DNA of 64,000 nucleotides. It comes from Candidatus Borrarchaeum weybense. Lineage in GTDB: Archaea; Asgardarchaeota; Sifarchaeia; Borrarchaeales; Borrarchaeaceae. The translations under genes were made by a program, and so were the position numbers. The DNA lies in assembly GCA_019057385.1 (NCBI GenBank), contig JAHQJS010000004.1, positions 1 through 64,000 of the forward strand, read 5' to 3'. Of this stretch, positions 34,473-44,713 are shown piece by piece. The notes beneath the pieces are model-generated. The model was not told the DNA's origin, made no database searches, and worked only from the letters and a program-made list of their open reading frames with translations. How positions within the stretch are numbered: the first letter of the stretch is position 1; every line of letters starts with the position of its first letter.

Positions 34473-35501
34473 TCATTTTTTAAACACCTGCTCTAATGCA
34501 CGCCATAGATGATCAGATGTTGGTCTCGGTAGATCTCGGTATTTTTTATCCTTTGTAAGAATTTTACGTATTTGTGGGTCTCCTACGAATTCGCCAATTA
34601 TATGCGCAGCTATATTTTCACTCTCTAGTTGTTCTACAATCATTGGGGTCTTTTCTGGGCTCGCCGAAATGATCAAGCAACCAGAACTAATCAGTTGAAA
34701 AGGATCAATTTCGAAAAATTCACAAATAGCTTCTGTTTCACTGGTTATAGGAATTAGCGCTTCTTCTATTTGCAAGCCAATATGAGAGGCATCTGCGATC
34801 TCATGGAGTCCTAAAAATACCCCTCCTTCTGTAGGATCATGCATCGCATTGACACCTCCTACGCTCATTGCGATATGAGCATCTTTCACTACGCTGATTT
34901 GTTCGATGAATTTTTTTGCCTGCAATATAACCGAGTCTTCCAGATGTCCCTTAAGAATGATTTCCATTTCTTCAGCAAGGATTGAGGTGCCTTCCAACCC
35001 AACACTCTTAGTAATAATAATCTGGTCACCAGGTTTTGCACCCTTAGAAGTTACATAATTATCTATTTCAGTTTCACCAACCATGAAACCGACAACAATG
35101 GGTCTACTAATTCCTGGCGTAATTTCCGTATGTCCTCCTGCTACGGTTATATTAAGTTCTTTTGATGCTGCGTCAATTTGAGAAGTAATTTGATCTAAGA
35201 TCTTCCTGTGATCTATTTTCGTTTTCTCGGGTAATAAAATAGTTGTTAAGTACCATAGGGGAATGGCTCCACAGGTTGCAATATCATTTGCATTAATGTG
35301 AACAGAAAGCCATCCAATGCTCTCTAAGCTACCTGTTATGGGATCCGTTGTCACAACAATCACCTTTCCATTCATTTTGATAATTGCTGCGTCTTCACCT
35401 ATGCCAGGCGCAAGTAGAAGACGTGGATTTTGCACCCCCAAGTGTTCGAAAACAATAGTTCGTAAGATATCCATAGGTATTTTTCCGGGAGGGAATGCCA
35501 T
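34473..35501 (-). CDS. HypE/AIR-synthase-family protein
   Basis: The 342-residue protein belongs to the ATP-binding AIRS/HypE/SelD/ThiL superfamily. Visible motifs include APGIGEDAAII near residue 34, the TTDPITGS segment near 53, INANDIATCGA near 72, AGGHTEITPG near 120 and HDPTEGGVFLGL near 218. Archaeal relatives are often called hydrogenase maturation factor HypE-like. The C-terminal cysteine of true HypE is not seen, and no hydrogenase gene is nearby, so another reaction is likely. The ATG at 35501 follows GGAGG. Confidence 0.8.
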   Translation of the reverse strand: MAFPPGKIPMDILRTIVFEHLGVQNPRLLLAPGIGEDAAIIKMNGKVIVVTTDPITGSLESIGWLSVHINANDIATCGAIPLWYLTTILLPEKTKIDHRKILDQITSQIDAASKELNITVAGGHTEITPGISRPIVVGFMVGETEIDNYVTSKGAKPGDQIIITKSVGLEGTSILAEEMEIILKGHLEDSVILQAKKFIEQISVVKDAHIAMSVGGVNAMHDPTEGGVFLGLHEIADASHIGLQIEEALIPITSETEAICEFFEIDPFQLISSGCLIISASPEKTPMIVEQLESENIAAHIIGEFVGDPQIRKILTKDKKYRDLPRPTSDHLWRALEQVFKK

Positions 35502-35621
35502 TAACAAACTCCTCCATTATAATCTCTTTTTTGAGAAAGACATATGATTGAAGAAATCTTTTGAAGTACAATCGACTATCTCAAAGAGATTTAAAAATTG
35601 TTATGGGCGTGATGAAACCAA

Positions 35622-36581
35622 TTGAATCAGGAAAATATTCATAGAGTTCGTCTTCCTGTTCCTTTCTTTGTTAGGCATGTTTACGTCCATTTAATTGAAA
35701 ATCATGATAATTCAAGTTTGGTTTTAATCGATTGTGGCCCCGCGACTGAAGAGGCGTTTAACACACTTACCACTTATGTCCAATCTATCGGATACTCCAT
35801 GGATGATATCGAGGCATGCATAGTTACACACTCTCATTATGAACATTATGGCCTGTTTAAAAAAATAAAAGATGAGTGTAATGCACAAATCTTTGCGCAT
35901 CAGAATATGATCACCTCTACGTCTGACTTAAAGGACGATCTTTCGTTGAGATCCGAGTTACTTGTTACAAATGGGATGCCAATAGTAACGGTAAACCAGT
36001 TTCTGAAAACTTATCAAGGCATTATAAAGAATACGCCCATGACTGATATTGATAGAATGTTAACTCACGAAGAATCTATTTTCACAAATTCTCTGAAATT
36101 GCGAATTATTTGGACTCCAGGGCATAGCGCAGATCATATTTGCTTATATAATGAAGAGAAAAGGATAATGTTTACAGGAGATCATATTATCTCAAAGATC
36201 ACGCCACAAATTGGTCATAGATGCGTAGAACAATCAGAAAATCCCCTAAAAACGTATCAACAATCTCTTCAAGAGTTGTTAAACTATGATATTGAAATTG
36301 CTTTCCCAGGCCATAATGAGGCGATTGAAAATCCGCATAAGCGAGTACTAGAGATTTTAAAACATCATAATTCTCGGGAAAGGTGGATTTTAGAAACTCT
36401 AGAGAACAAAAAACTAACAGCATTCGAAATTTCAAAAAGAGTTTTCGGAGAGAATCAACCACTTATTGGAAATATAATTTCTTGTACTGAAACAATTGCG
36501 CATCTTAAATCTCTTAAAGTTAACGAACAAGTTAATGAAATACTCAAAGATGGCATTTATTATTATGAAAAAGTTTCTTAG
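35622..36581 (+). CDS. Metallo-beta-lactamase-fold hydrolase
   Basis: This 319-residue protein has the zinc-binding motif THSHYEHYG near residue 69, in which the usual aspartate is replaced by glutamate (HxHxEH). Later metal ligands are seen in TPGHSADH near 165, FTGDHII near 186 and FPGHNEAI near 229. A C-terminal winged-helix-like region of about 70 residues resembles that of LACTB2-type proteins. Members hydrolyse thioesters, RNA or phosphodiesters; the substrate is open. The TTG start is preceded by a weak GTGATGA site. Confidence 0.82.
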   Translation: MNQENIHRVRLPVPFFVRHVYVHLIENHDNSSLVLIDCGPATEEAFNTLTTYVQSIGYSMDDIEACIVTHSHYEHYGLFKKIKDECNAQIFAHQNMITSTSDLKDDLSLRSELLVTNGMPIVTVNQFLKTYQGIIKNTPMTDIDRMLTHEESIFTNSLKLRIIWTPGHSADHICLYNEEKRIMFTGDHIISKITPQIGHRCVEQSENPLKTYQQSLQELLNYDIEIAFPGHNEAIENPHKRVLEILKHHNSRERWILETLENKKLTAFEISKRVFGENQPLIGNIISCTETIAHLKSLKVNEQVNEILKDGIYYYEKVS

Positions 36582-36597
36582 CGTGAAAAAGAAGAGC

Positions 36598-37104
36598 CTA
36601 TATTTTATCCATAATCTTCTTTAGGTTTTTCTGGTTTTTACGCTTCAGTACAACAAGTTTTCTTGTAGAAGGATTGAATATAGCAAGATTAATCTGACTA
36701 TTAAGAAATCGCTTAAGTGAATCAGGTATTATTTTCCATGTCTCATCAAGAAGACCTAAATGAATAGTACTGCCCATAAAAGAAGAATAAAATAAAACCA
36801 TGCCCACAGATTCAAAGATTTCAGATAAGGATGCCATATGTACTCTTAAAATGATGCATAAGGCGATGTCATCGCGTCTATCTCTCGCAACAAATATGGA
36901 TCTATCCTCAAGGTACTCTTCTTCAACATTCCGAAAATTATGCAATAACGTGGCTTTTAAATCCGCATGTAGTTTATATCTACGATTTTGTTCTTTCAAT
37001 CTTGATCCGGAAGCCACATTTAATTCCTCTACGACTTTAAAATTGAGAATATTACTGCAAATATTGAATGGGAAATCACCTATATGTCTCTTTTGATGAT
37101 TCAA
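36598..37104 (-). CDS. Hypothetical protein, possibly truncated at its 5' end
   Basis: I do not recognise this 168-residue protein. It has no membrane segment; a basic patch (LVVLKRKNQKNLKK) closes it. It starts with a TTG without a ribosome-binding site, and the frame stays open for about 25 codons upstream without a usual start codon. That could mean a lost start or a non-standard one. It converges with the metallo-beta-lactamase-fold gene and follows eS17 on the same strand at a distance. Confidence 0.45.
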   Translation of the reverse strand: MNHQKRHIGDFPFNICSNILNFKVVEELNVASGSRLKEQNRRYKLHADLKATLLHNFRNVEEEYLEDRSIFVARDRRDDIALCIILRVHMASLSEIFESVGMVLFYSSFMGSTIHLGLLDETWKIIPDSLKRFLNSQINLAIFNPSTRKLVVLKRKNQKNLKKIMDKI

Positions 37105-37337
37105 TAAGAGACGAGAAAAACCAGTTAATATCTCAATGCGCCTTTTAACAAAATCTCTGAGTAAAAATGCAAACCTAGTGAGTTAACAATCCTAAAAAGA
37201 AAACATCCATTAATATCGAATTCTTGATATTTGTATAAAACAATCAAAAATTTGTTTCTAAAATTCTTCATTATTTAAGAACCATTTAGAGCCTGAACGG
37301 AAATAATATCATATAAAATTTAATTTCTAGAAAAATG

Positions 37338-37562
37338 CTATAACGCATCATTATTAGGTTCGAAATATTGAGAACTTTTTTTTATACGAACCAATGATGT
37401 TAAATAACCCGCTATCCTATTTCTTAGTTTTTTGGACTGCAAGTCTAATATTTGATCTAACAGTTCCTTATTTTTTTCAAAATCATCTTCAATCAAATGG
37501 TCGTAAGTTTCCAAGATTTTTTTAGAGATATTTTTGATATGTGATGGTCTAATCTTTCCCAA
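37338..37562 (-). CDS. rps17e: Small-subunit ribosomal protein eS17
   Basis: The 74-residue protein starts MGKIRPSHIK and contains the conserved SKKLRNRIAGYLTSLVRIKK block of eS17. This family occurs in archaea and eukaryotes but not bacteria. The length fits archaeal members, which lack the eukaryotic tail. It is a single gene not linked here to other ribosomal proteins. Confidence 0.93.
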   Translation of the reverse strand: MGKIRPSHIKNISKKILETYDHLIEDDFEKNKELLDQILDLQSKKLRNRIAGYLTSLVRIKKSSQYFEPNNDAL

Positions 37563-37724
37563 GAAGCAACAACTCCATTTATTCCTTAGGTGTTTCAGTC
37601 ACTCGTCTAAGTACACAATTCTTTTAATAATATTTTCTTTAAAGGAATGATTGAAAAGTTGCATCTACTTTTTTAAGCAAAAAAATTGACTGCATTCTTA
37701 AAAAAATTTGTAGTGTGAGAATCT

Positions 37725-38891
37725 ATGAACGTTATTTCAGAGAGAATGAAGGATATTCCTCCATCTGGAACATTGAAAATGCTTGCAAAGTCAAAAGAAT
37801 TAGAACAAAAAGGAAGAAAAATAATACATCTAGAAGTAGGACAGCCTGATTTTGATACCCCCCTACATATCAAAGAAGCTGCAATCAGTGCGCTAAAAGA
37901 TGGATTTACGAAATACACTTCAAGCCAAGGTATCCCCCAATTATTAACAGCAATTGCGGAAGACACTAACAAGGATGATGTCTCAATCACACCTAAGAAT
38001 GTAATTGTAACGCCTGGTGCAAAGCATGCAATTCTTCTTGCAATGCTAGCAACGTTAAATCCAGGAGATGAGGTTTTAATTACAACACCAGCTTGGCCTA
38101 CTTATTTTACTTCAATAAAAATTGCAGGTGGAGTTGATGTTCAAATTCCAGTTGATGCTTATAATAAGAGCATTGTAGAGAAATTGAATAATGGAATTAC
38201 TCAAAAATCAAAGATGATTCTTATTAATTCGCCAAGTAACCCATTAGGAGATGTCATGGATAAGGAAGTATTAAACGAAATCTATCAACTTGCAGTTGAA
38301 CATGAATTAATGATTCTCTCTGATGAAATCTATCAAAAACTTGTATATAATAGTGATGAAAGAGCAGCTACTATTTTGGCTATAGATAAAGAATGTGAAA
38401 GGACGATAGTCATAAACGGGTTTTCGAAGGCTTATTCGATGACTGGCTGGCGTTTGGGTTATGCTGTAGCATCTTCTGAACTAGTTAAAAACATGATTCG
38501 AATTCAACAAAATTCTACTACATGTCCAACTAGTTTTGTACAGATAGCAGGTGTTGCTGCTTTGCAAGGCTCTCAAATGCCAGTAAAGCGCATGGTAGAG
38601 CGATTTAATGAGCGAAGAATGGAAATAACGCGTTTATTAAATGATATTAATGGCGTAAGATGCAATCTACCTCAAGGTGCATTTTACGTATTTCCTGACT
38701 TCTCCGAACTAAAAATTACATCAGAAGCACTCGCATTAGAATTACTTGAAGAAAAGGGTGTAGCAACAGCACCGGGTACAGTATTTGGAAAAGGTGGCGA
38801 ATATCATCTAAGATTATCTTATGCCAATTCTCTAGAAGAAATACGTCATGGAGCAACCCTAATTAAAGAATTCGTGGAAGATGAAATTTAG
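37725..38891 (+). CDS. Pyridoxal-phosphate aminotransferase, class I/II (aspartate aminotransferase-like)
   Basis: The 388-residue enzyme has the fold-type I aminotransferase motifs: GQPDFDTP near residue 38, VTPGAKHAI near 93, NSPSNPLG near 166, LSDEIYQKLVY near 198 and the PLP-lysine segment NGFSKAYSMTGWRLGY near 232, with lysine in SKAYSMTG. The C-terminal LRLSYAN carries the arginine that binds the substrate carboxylate. Archaeal relatives use aspartate, alanine or aromatic amino acids. It stands alone, divergent from eS17. Confidence 0.92.
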   Translation: MNVISERMKDIPPSGTLKMLAKSKELEQKGRKIIHLEVGQPDFDTPLHIKEAAISALKDGFTKYTSSQGIPQLLTAIAEDTNKDDVSITPKNVIVTPGAKHAILLAMLATLNPGDEVLITTPAWPTYFTSIKIAGGVDVQIPVDAYNKSIVEKLNNGITQKSKMILINSPSNPLGDVMDKEVLNEIYQLAVEHELMILSDEIYQKLVYNSDERAATILAIDKECERTIVINGFSKAYSMTGWRLGYAVASSELVKNMIRIQQNSTTCPTSFVQIAGVAALQGSQMPVKRMVERFNERRMEITRLLNDINGVRCNLPQGAFYVFPDFSELKITSEALALELLEEKGVATAPGTVFGKGGEYHLRLSYANSLEEIRHGATLIKEFVEDEI

Positions 38892-39007
38892 AAATATGAT
38901 ATTCTAGAGTTTCTGTTAAGTTAACTATATATCGCTATAACTTGATGTTTAAGCAGATCTAATAAATAATTGGTGCCTTTGTCAGACTAACTTTTGAGGC
39001 AATTTCT

Positions 39008-39214
39008 TTGAACTCCATAAATGAAAACAATAATTCCTTCAACGATGAAGATGGAATTTTAGTAGAGGAACAAGAAATTACTGGTTTCAAATGTGGAGTT
39101 TGCGGAGCTAATTTAAAAGTAAGAGTTTATTTTAAAGATGACAATTTCTCTAGAAGAATCAGCTGCCCAAATTGCAAGTATAGTATAACTCCTTCCGAAA
39201 GAAAGCCTCTTTAA
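39008..39214 (+). CDS. Small zinc-ribbon protein
   Basis: This 68-residue protein has an acidic first third and then a zinc ribbon: a CGVCG pair near residue 30 and a CPNCK pair near residue 56. Such small ribbons in archaea are often nucleic-acid or protein adaptors, but nothing more can be said. The TTG start follows GAGGCA. It lies between the aminotransferase and FAD synthetase genes. Confidence 0.7.
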   Translation: MNSINENNNSFNDEDGILVEEQEITGFKCGVCGANLKVRVYFKDDNFSRRISCPNCKYSITPSERKPL

Positions 39215-39250
39215 CAATCCTTAAGCGTGCTTTCTGTTCTCTAAATTCTC

Positions 39251-39760
39251 TCAAGATGAATTTTCTGTCCAATCCTTTCTAAGTCTTAAAATTTGGCGAA
39301 CTATTTTAGATGAACTATTTAATTCTTCATTACCGAATTTTGATAACCTTACAATTTCACATTCAATATTTCTCTCTTTTAATTCTTCTTCTAACCACGT
39401 TATTGCAGGCCATTGATCATATCCAATTGCAACTATATCTGGACGTAGTTCTTCTAAAATCTTTAACTTATCACCGCCTTCTGTCCCTAAAAGTGCTTTA
39501 TCAACTGATTTTATCGAAGCTACAAGAGCCCTTCTGTGTTCTTCAGAAAAAATAGGCTTTTTTCCTTTCATTGATTCCACAGAAGAATCACGTGAAATAA
39601 CGACAATTAATTCTGAAGAATCACCGCCTAATTTTTTCGCTTCTTCTAGATATTTTACATGTCCATAATGGAGGATATCAAAGGTACCAAAACATAAAAC
39701 ACGCTTCCTTCGAGCAGATTCTGAATGAAATATTGGTTTTGACAATACAGAGCACCACAT
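39251..39760 (-). CDS. ribL: FAD synthetase (archaeal FMN adenylyltransferase)
   Basis: This 169-residue nucleotidyltransferase has the ATP-binding GTFDILHYGHVKYL segment with the HxGH motif near residue 35, and a later RRALVASI segment in the region of the ISSTxxR-type motif. Length and pattern match RibL of Methanocaldococcus, which adenylates FMN to FAD. Related glycerol-3-phosphate cytidylyltransferases look similar, so the assignment is probable, not certain. The ATG at 39760 has no clear site, and a start nearer the conserved region is possible. Confidence 0.82.
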   Translation of the reverse strand: MWCSVLSKPIFHSESARRKRVLCFGTFDILHYGHVKYLEEAKKLGGDSSELIVVISRDSSVESMKGKKPIFSEEHRRALVASIKSVDKALLGTEGGDKLKILEELRPDIVAIGYDQWPAITWLEEELKERNIECEIVRLSKFGNEELNSSSKIVRQILRLRKDWTENSS

Positions 39761-40015
39761 TATTCTATTAAAACTGATTTGACTCCCTATATAGTTTGAA
39801 TGAAATCGTATTTATTCTATTGAAGTTTGATTCTTGATGAAGAGACAGGTTATGAGTTTAAAGTGATATTGTTGACGTTTGGTTGGACTTACAAGAATAA
39901 TGATGATAACGAAATTTAAAAAAGCGTCTGTGGTTATCATAAGTGTAGATGCATAAACATATTAGAATTTGCATTAAGAATAATTCATTCTAATTATAAG
40001 TGGAGGTATCCTTAA

Positions 40016-42199
40016 TTGGCCGATAAAATAATAACCGTGAAAACTGCGGAGGCACGACAGAGAGATGTAGGTCGTGGGAAGGTTCGTATTGATGGAGCGG
40101 CAATGCGTTCCATAAGTGTCACTACAGGTGATGTTATAGAAATACAAGGAAAGAAAACAACAGCTGCCATTGCTTGGCCTGCTTACCCCGAGGATCAAGG
40201 AAGTGGGATCATCCGGATGGATGGAATCATCCGTAGAAATTGTGGTGTTACTCTAGGTGAAAGGGTAAAGATAAAAAAAGCAGATGTTAAAGCTGCGCGT
40301 TCTATCACAATAGCACCTACTTCTATGCCACTTTCGATCGATTATGGATTTGAAAATTTTGTTAAGAGAAAACTATTAGGATATCCTGTATGTCGGGGTG
40401 ATACCGTACTTATCCCAATTTTAGGAAGAGCGATGCCTTTCAGCATTGTATCGACTACACCAAAAGGAATTTGTCTTGTAACAGATGCTACCTCCTTAAA
40501 TGTAAGTGAAAAGCCATTAACTGACACTGACACTGGTTTTCCAAGAGTAAGTTATGAAGATATAGGAGGACTTTCTGAAGAGATTATTAGAATTCGAGAA
40601 ATGGTTGAATTACCATTAAAACATCCCGAATTGTTTAAAAGATTAGGTATTGATCCACCAAAAGGAGTTTTGTTACATGGTCCTCCTGGTTGTGGTAAAA
40701 CACTTATTGCAAAAGCAGTGGCCAGTGAATCGGATGCTCATTTCATTCCAATAAATGGACCCGAAATTATGAGTAAATTCTACGGGGAGTCAGAACAAAG
40801 ACTACGACAACTTTTCAAGGAAGCTGAAGAGAATTCACCAAGTATTGTTTTTATTGATGAAATAGATGCTATCGCTCCAAAACGAGAAGAAGTGACAGGA
40901 GAGGTAGAAAGAAGAGTTGTTGCACAACTTTTAGCTTTAATGGACGGATTAGTGGCTCGTGGACAAGTTGTAGTCGTTGGCGCCACTAATCGGGTGAATG
41001 CCATAGATCCCGCCTTAAGGAGACCAGGCAGATTCGATAGAGAAATAGAAATTGGAGTTCCAGATAAAATTGGACGCCAAGAGATTCTACTTATTCATAC
41101 GCGTGGTATGCCTTTAGCTGAAGATGTTCAACTGACTCGAATTTCTGAAATAACTCACGGATTTGTAGGTGCAGATCTCACTGCTTTATGTCGCGAAGCT
41201 GCTATGAAGTCATTAAGAAGATATCTTCCTAAAATTAACTTAGAAGAAGATGTAATCCCTCCAGAAATCTTAAATACTCTTGAAGTTAATATGGAGGATT
41301 GTTTAAACGCATTAAAAGAGGTACAGCCATCAGCAATAAGAGAAGTCCATATAGAGATGCCAAACATTAATTGGGAAGATATAGGTGGCTTGGAAATTGT
41401 AAAGCAAGAACTAATTGAAGCTGTCGAATGGCCCTTAAAAAAGCCTGAAGCGTTTAAGAGATTGGGTATTGCACCTCCAAAAGGTATTTTGTTATATGGT
41501 CCCCCTGGCTGCGGTAAAACTTTGCTTGCAAAAGCCGTTGCCACAGAAAGCGAAGCCAATTTCATAAGCATCAAAGGTCCAGAGGTTTTATCAAAATGGG
41601 TTGGCGAATCTGAAAAAGCTATTAGAGAAGTCTTCCGAAAGGCTAGGATGGCATCTCCAGCGATTATTTTCTTTGATGAAATTGACGCAATAGTGCCAAG
41701 ACGCGGTACAGGCTTTGGCGACTCTCATGTAACTGAACGAGTTATTAGCCAAATTTTGACGGAAGTTGATGGTCTTGAATCTTTACAGAATGTTGTAGTG
41801 ATCGCTGCTACCAATCGCCCTGACATAGTAGATCCAGCAGTGCTTAGACCAGGTAGGACTGATCGGCTTATTTTAGTACCCCCGCCTGACAAAAATGAAC
41901 GTCTTGAAATCTTTAAGATTTATACGCATGAAATGCCAATTAGTGAAGACGTTGATCTAGAAAAACTAGCTAATGCCGCAGAAGGCTACGCGGGGTCTGA
42001 TATTGAAGCCTTATGCCGAGAGGCGGCAATGCTCGCATTACGGGACAATGAGGATGCAGAAGAAGTTGAAGCACAATATTTCACCGATGCTATGAAGAAA
42101 ATTCATCCTACAGTTACTGCAGATGTAATTCGCTGGTATGAAAGACAATCAGAACACTTTAGAAGAACTAAAGTCAAAGCACAACCTCAGTTCGTTTAA
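40016..42199 (+). CDS. CDC48/VAT AAA ATPase with two AAA modules
   Basis: This 727-residue protein unfolds and extracts substrates for degradation or recycling. It has an N-terminal double-psi barrel domain (residues 1-185) and two AAA modules. Walker A motifs GPPGCGKT lie near residues 222 and 495, Walker B FIDEIDAI near 279 and FFDEIDAI near 553, and arginine-finger regions in RRPGRFDRE and RPGRTDR. The length matches archaeal VAT. The TTG start follows GGAGG. It is a single gene with no proteasome or ubiquitin gene nearby. Confidence 0.95.
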   Translation: MADKIITVKTAEARQRDVGRGKVRIDGAAMRSISVTTGDVIEIQGKKTTAAIAWPAYPEDQGSGIIRMDGIIRRNCGVTLGERVKIKKADVKAARSITIAPTSMPLSIDYGFENFVKRKLLGYPVCRGDTVLIPILGRAMPFSIVSTTPKGICLVTDATSLNVSEKPLTDTDTGFPRVSYEDIGGLSEEIIRIREMVELPLKHPELFKRLGIDPPKGVLLHGPPGCGKTLIAKAVASESDAHFIPINGPEIMSKFYGESEQRLRQLFKEAEENSPSIVFIDEIDAIAPKREEVTGEVERRVVAQLLALMDGLVARGQVVVVGATNRVNAIDPALRRPGRFDREIEIGVPDKIGRQEILLIHTRGMPLAEDVQLTRISEITHGFVGADLTALCREAAMKSLRRYLPKINLEEDVIPPEILNTLEVNMEDCLNALKEVQPSAIREVHIEMPNINWEDIGGLEIVKQELIEAVEWPLKKPEAFKRLGIAPPKGILLYGPPGCGKTLLAKAVATESEANFISIKGPEVLSKWVGESEKAIREVFRKARMASPAIIFFDEIDAIVPRRGTGFGDSHVTERVISQILTEVDGLESLQNVVVIAATNRPDIVDPAVLRPGRTDRLILVPPPDKNERLEIFKIYTHEMPISEDVDLEKLANAAEGYAGSDIEALCREAAMLALRDNEDAEEVEAQYFTDAMKKIHPTVTADVIRWYERQSEHFRRTKVKAQPQFV

Positions 42200-42463
42200 C
42201 AAATATTTTCTTATTTTCCCATATCAAGATTTTTTCCCCTACTCAATATTGAAGACTCGCAATTATTTTTTTTGAGTTATAAGACTGGTAGATCAGAAGA
42301 GATCATTTAAAAAAGAAAAAGTTTAAATTTTGAGGAAAACTAAAGCCGTTATCACAATCAAGTCAGCTAATCTTAAGAAAGAATAAATCGGGCTCGCAAT
42401 ATTTAGATGGCTTAAATCCTATCTACAATTCTGAAATTATCCGTGAAAGAAGAGGTTTAGAGC

Positions 42464-43639
42464 GTGACTGGTGTATCCATGAAAATTTTAATGACAATGC
42501 CTTCATTTTTGCCGCATAGAGGCGGCAGCGAAATAATGGCATATGAACTTGCAAAAAGACTCGTTGAACTAGGTCACGAAGTGGTTGTCCATACTATTCA
42601 AAAAAAGGGCACACAGAAATACGAAAAAATAGACTGTATCGAAATTTATCGTTTCAAAGATATCAGACTCTTCCCAAAGCTATCAAAGATCACACTCGGA
42701 AAAATACCAGCAATTTTTTCATTTTCTGCAATCCCATCTTTATTTAAATTAGTAAAAAAAATACGTCCTCATATAATTCATAGTCATTTTATAGCAGATA
42801 CAGGGCTTGCTGCAATAATCGTTGGAAATTTACTAAAGATTCCAGTAATAACTTCTCTGCTTGGAAAAGACATCTTTGATCCTATCGATCCAGTTTCTAC
42901 CAAATGGCATGACACTCTGGTAAGGGTTATGGAGAATTCTTCCAGAGTAATAGCATGTAGTAAGGATCAAAAACTGCGAGCACAAGCTATGGGCGTTTCT
43001 TCGAACATCAAAATAATACCCCATGGGGTAAATATCCATCGATTTACACCAAAGATAAAAGAGGATCTCAAAAAAGAATTAGATATTGAAGGCCCATTGG
43101 TTCTATCTGTTCAGCGTCTTCATCCAAGAAAAGGATTGAAATATTTAATTGATGCAATTCCTACAGTTCTAGACAAAATACCTTCAGTAAAGTTTGTTAT
43201 TGTAGGAAAAGGACCCGAAAAAGCAAAGATAGAAAGACAGATCAAAATGCAAAAAATTGAAAATAATGTAAAATTAGTTGGCTTTGTGCCTGATGATGAA
43301 CTTGCACAGTATTATGCAAGCTGTAATTTATTCGTACTTCACTCTCTTTATGAAGCCTTTGGAATTGTTTTACTTGAGGCAATGGCTTCAGGCAAACCTG
43401 TTGTTGCAACTTCAGTAGGAGGAATCCCAGAAGTAGTGGCAGATAAAAAAAGTGGTCTATTAGTGTCATCTAAAAGTCCAAAGGCACTTGCGGATGCTAT
43501 CACTCAAATCTTACTTGATCCAGAGATGGCTCAAAAAATGGGAGACTATGGACGTACGTTAGCAGAGAGTCGATTTGATTGGGAAAAAATAGTAAATGAA
43601 TACCTTAAAACCTATCTTAACTATGATTTGTGTGCCTAA
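42464..43639 (+). CDS. GT4-family glycosyltransferase
   Basis: The 391-residue protein has a GT-B fold. The N-terminal glycine-rich loop is RGGSEIMA near residue 24, and the C-terminal nucleotide-sugar site has SLYEAFGIVLLEAMASGKPVVA near residues 289-310 with the EX7E motif. It would add a sugar to a glycan or lipid at the cytoplasmic face. The GTG start follows AGAGG by 8 bases; an ATG 15 bases later is an alternative. It opens the surface-glycan region that runs to about 62481. Confidence 0.88.
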   Translation: MTGVSMKILMTMPSFLPHRGGSEIMAYELAKRLVELGHEVVVHTIQKKGTQKYEKIDCIEIYRFKDIRLFPKLSKITLGKIPAIFSFSAIPSLFKLVKKIRPHIIHSHFIADTGLAAIIVGNLLKIPVITSLLGKDIFDPIDPVSTKWHDTLVRVMENSSRVIACSKDQKLRAQAMGVSSNIKIIPHGVNIHRFTPKIKEDLKKELDIEGPLVLSVQRLHPRKGLKYLIDAIPTVLDKIPSVKFVIVGKGPEKAKIERQIKMQKIENNVKLVGFVPDDELAQYYASCNLFVLHSLYEAFGIVLLEAMASGKPVVATSVGGIPEVVADKKSGLLVSSKSPKALADAITQILLDPEMAQKMGDYGRTLAESRFDWEKIVNEYLKTYLNYDLCA

Positions 43640-43712
43640 TCAAAAACTAATATAAAATAAAGCACATAGAGACTCACGAAAGGAGGCACAAAAAAAACAA
43701 TGGGGAAGGCTA

Positions 43713-44666
43713 TTGGTTCTGTTGCTTAGGGCATTAATCGATGAAACAAGAAACAGGTTAAATCTCGAATATATGGCTTTAATTATGCTTTTAGTCTCTC
43801 CCATACTCATTCAAGTTATTTCATCCTTTTGGCTTTATATATGGCTGATTATTTTTAGTATAATACTCGTAAATCGTATGCTAACAACTTATTTAAAAAC
43901 TAAGAGAACATTCTACTTTTTCTTAACATTTATAACAGTTTTTTTAATAGGAGTATTAGTAATTCAATTTTCCGAATCATTATTTTCTTTTTTTTTAAAT
44001 CTAGCTGATGTGGTTGTAAGTCAAATAATTGCTTTGACAATAGGAGTTATAGAGCTTATATTTCTTTCATTTTCTGCAGATTTTTATTCAAGGAAAACAG
44101 CAGAAAATCAAAAATACTTTATGTTAATTTTAATTATTTTTCTAATAGTGTTGATTTCAGAACAAGTGAATGAAATTATGTTAACTTTGGGAGTATTGAA
44201 GATAGGAACTTTTCAATTACCCTTTATGATAAATCCTACATTAGGGATGACGATAAATCTTTGGACTTTACTCACTTTTATTCTTATTATCATTTTAACA
44301 CTGTTTTTGCTACAATTTTTCGAAATAGAGAGGAATACATTCATTTTTTGGCTATTTATTGTAAGCTCAATAATACTAATTACCGGAATTGTTTTACTAG
44401 TTAATTTACATAGGTTTAATCTTCAATTATCTCATTTAACTAAGGAATTACTATTACGGATTTTTATCCTAACAATAATCTTCCCAATTTTCTATGTATT
44501 TTATCTTGGGGTGTCTAGCAATACTAAAGATTATAAACTAAGGAATGGAATCTGTTATATGACTTTAGGGTTTCTTTATTTGCTTTATTTTCCACTTGAA
44601 GCAACATTGTTAGTTGAAATTCTATTTATAGGAGGTTTAGAAGAATTATATATTAGAACGCAGTGA
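43713..44666 (+). CDS. Multi-spanning membrane protein of unknown function
   Basis: I do not recognise this 317-residue protein. It has about nine hydrophobic segments and few charged loops; no active-site motif stands out. A strong AGGAGG site at 43681 precedes an ATG at 43700 that opens a 9-codon frame in another phase. The TTG at 43713 used here has only a GAAGG site. The gene overlaps the next frame by four bases, but the deacetylase start is better placed further downstream. It may be a channel or polymer-export factor for the glycan region. Confidence 0.6.
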   Translation: MVLLLRALIDETRNRLNLEYMALIMLLVSPILIQVISSFWLYIWLIIFSIILVNRMLTTYLKTKRTFYFFLTFITVFLIGVLVIQFSESLFSFFLNLADVVVSQIIALTIGVIELIFLSFSADFYSRKTAENQKYFMLILIIFLIVLISEQVNEIMLTLGVLKIGTFQLPFMINPTLGMTINLWTLLTFILIIILTLFLLQFFEIERNTFIFWLFIVSSIILITGIVLLVNLHRFNLQLSHLTKELLLRIFILTIIFPIFYVFYLGVSSNTKDYKLRNGICYMTLGFLYLLYFPLEATLLVEILFIGGLEELYIRTQ

Positions 44667-44713
44667 AAACAACACCTTTCAAAACAAAAGAGTCCACTAA
44701 AGGAGTTAAATTG

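Noticed and set aside
39830..39930. C/D-box small RNA suggested by TGATGA motifs
   Set aside because: No matching D box (CTGA) or terminal stem was found at a suitable distance.
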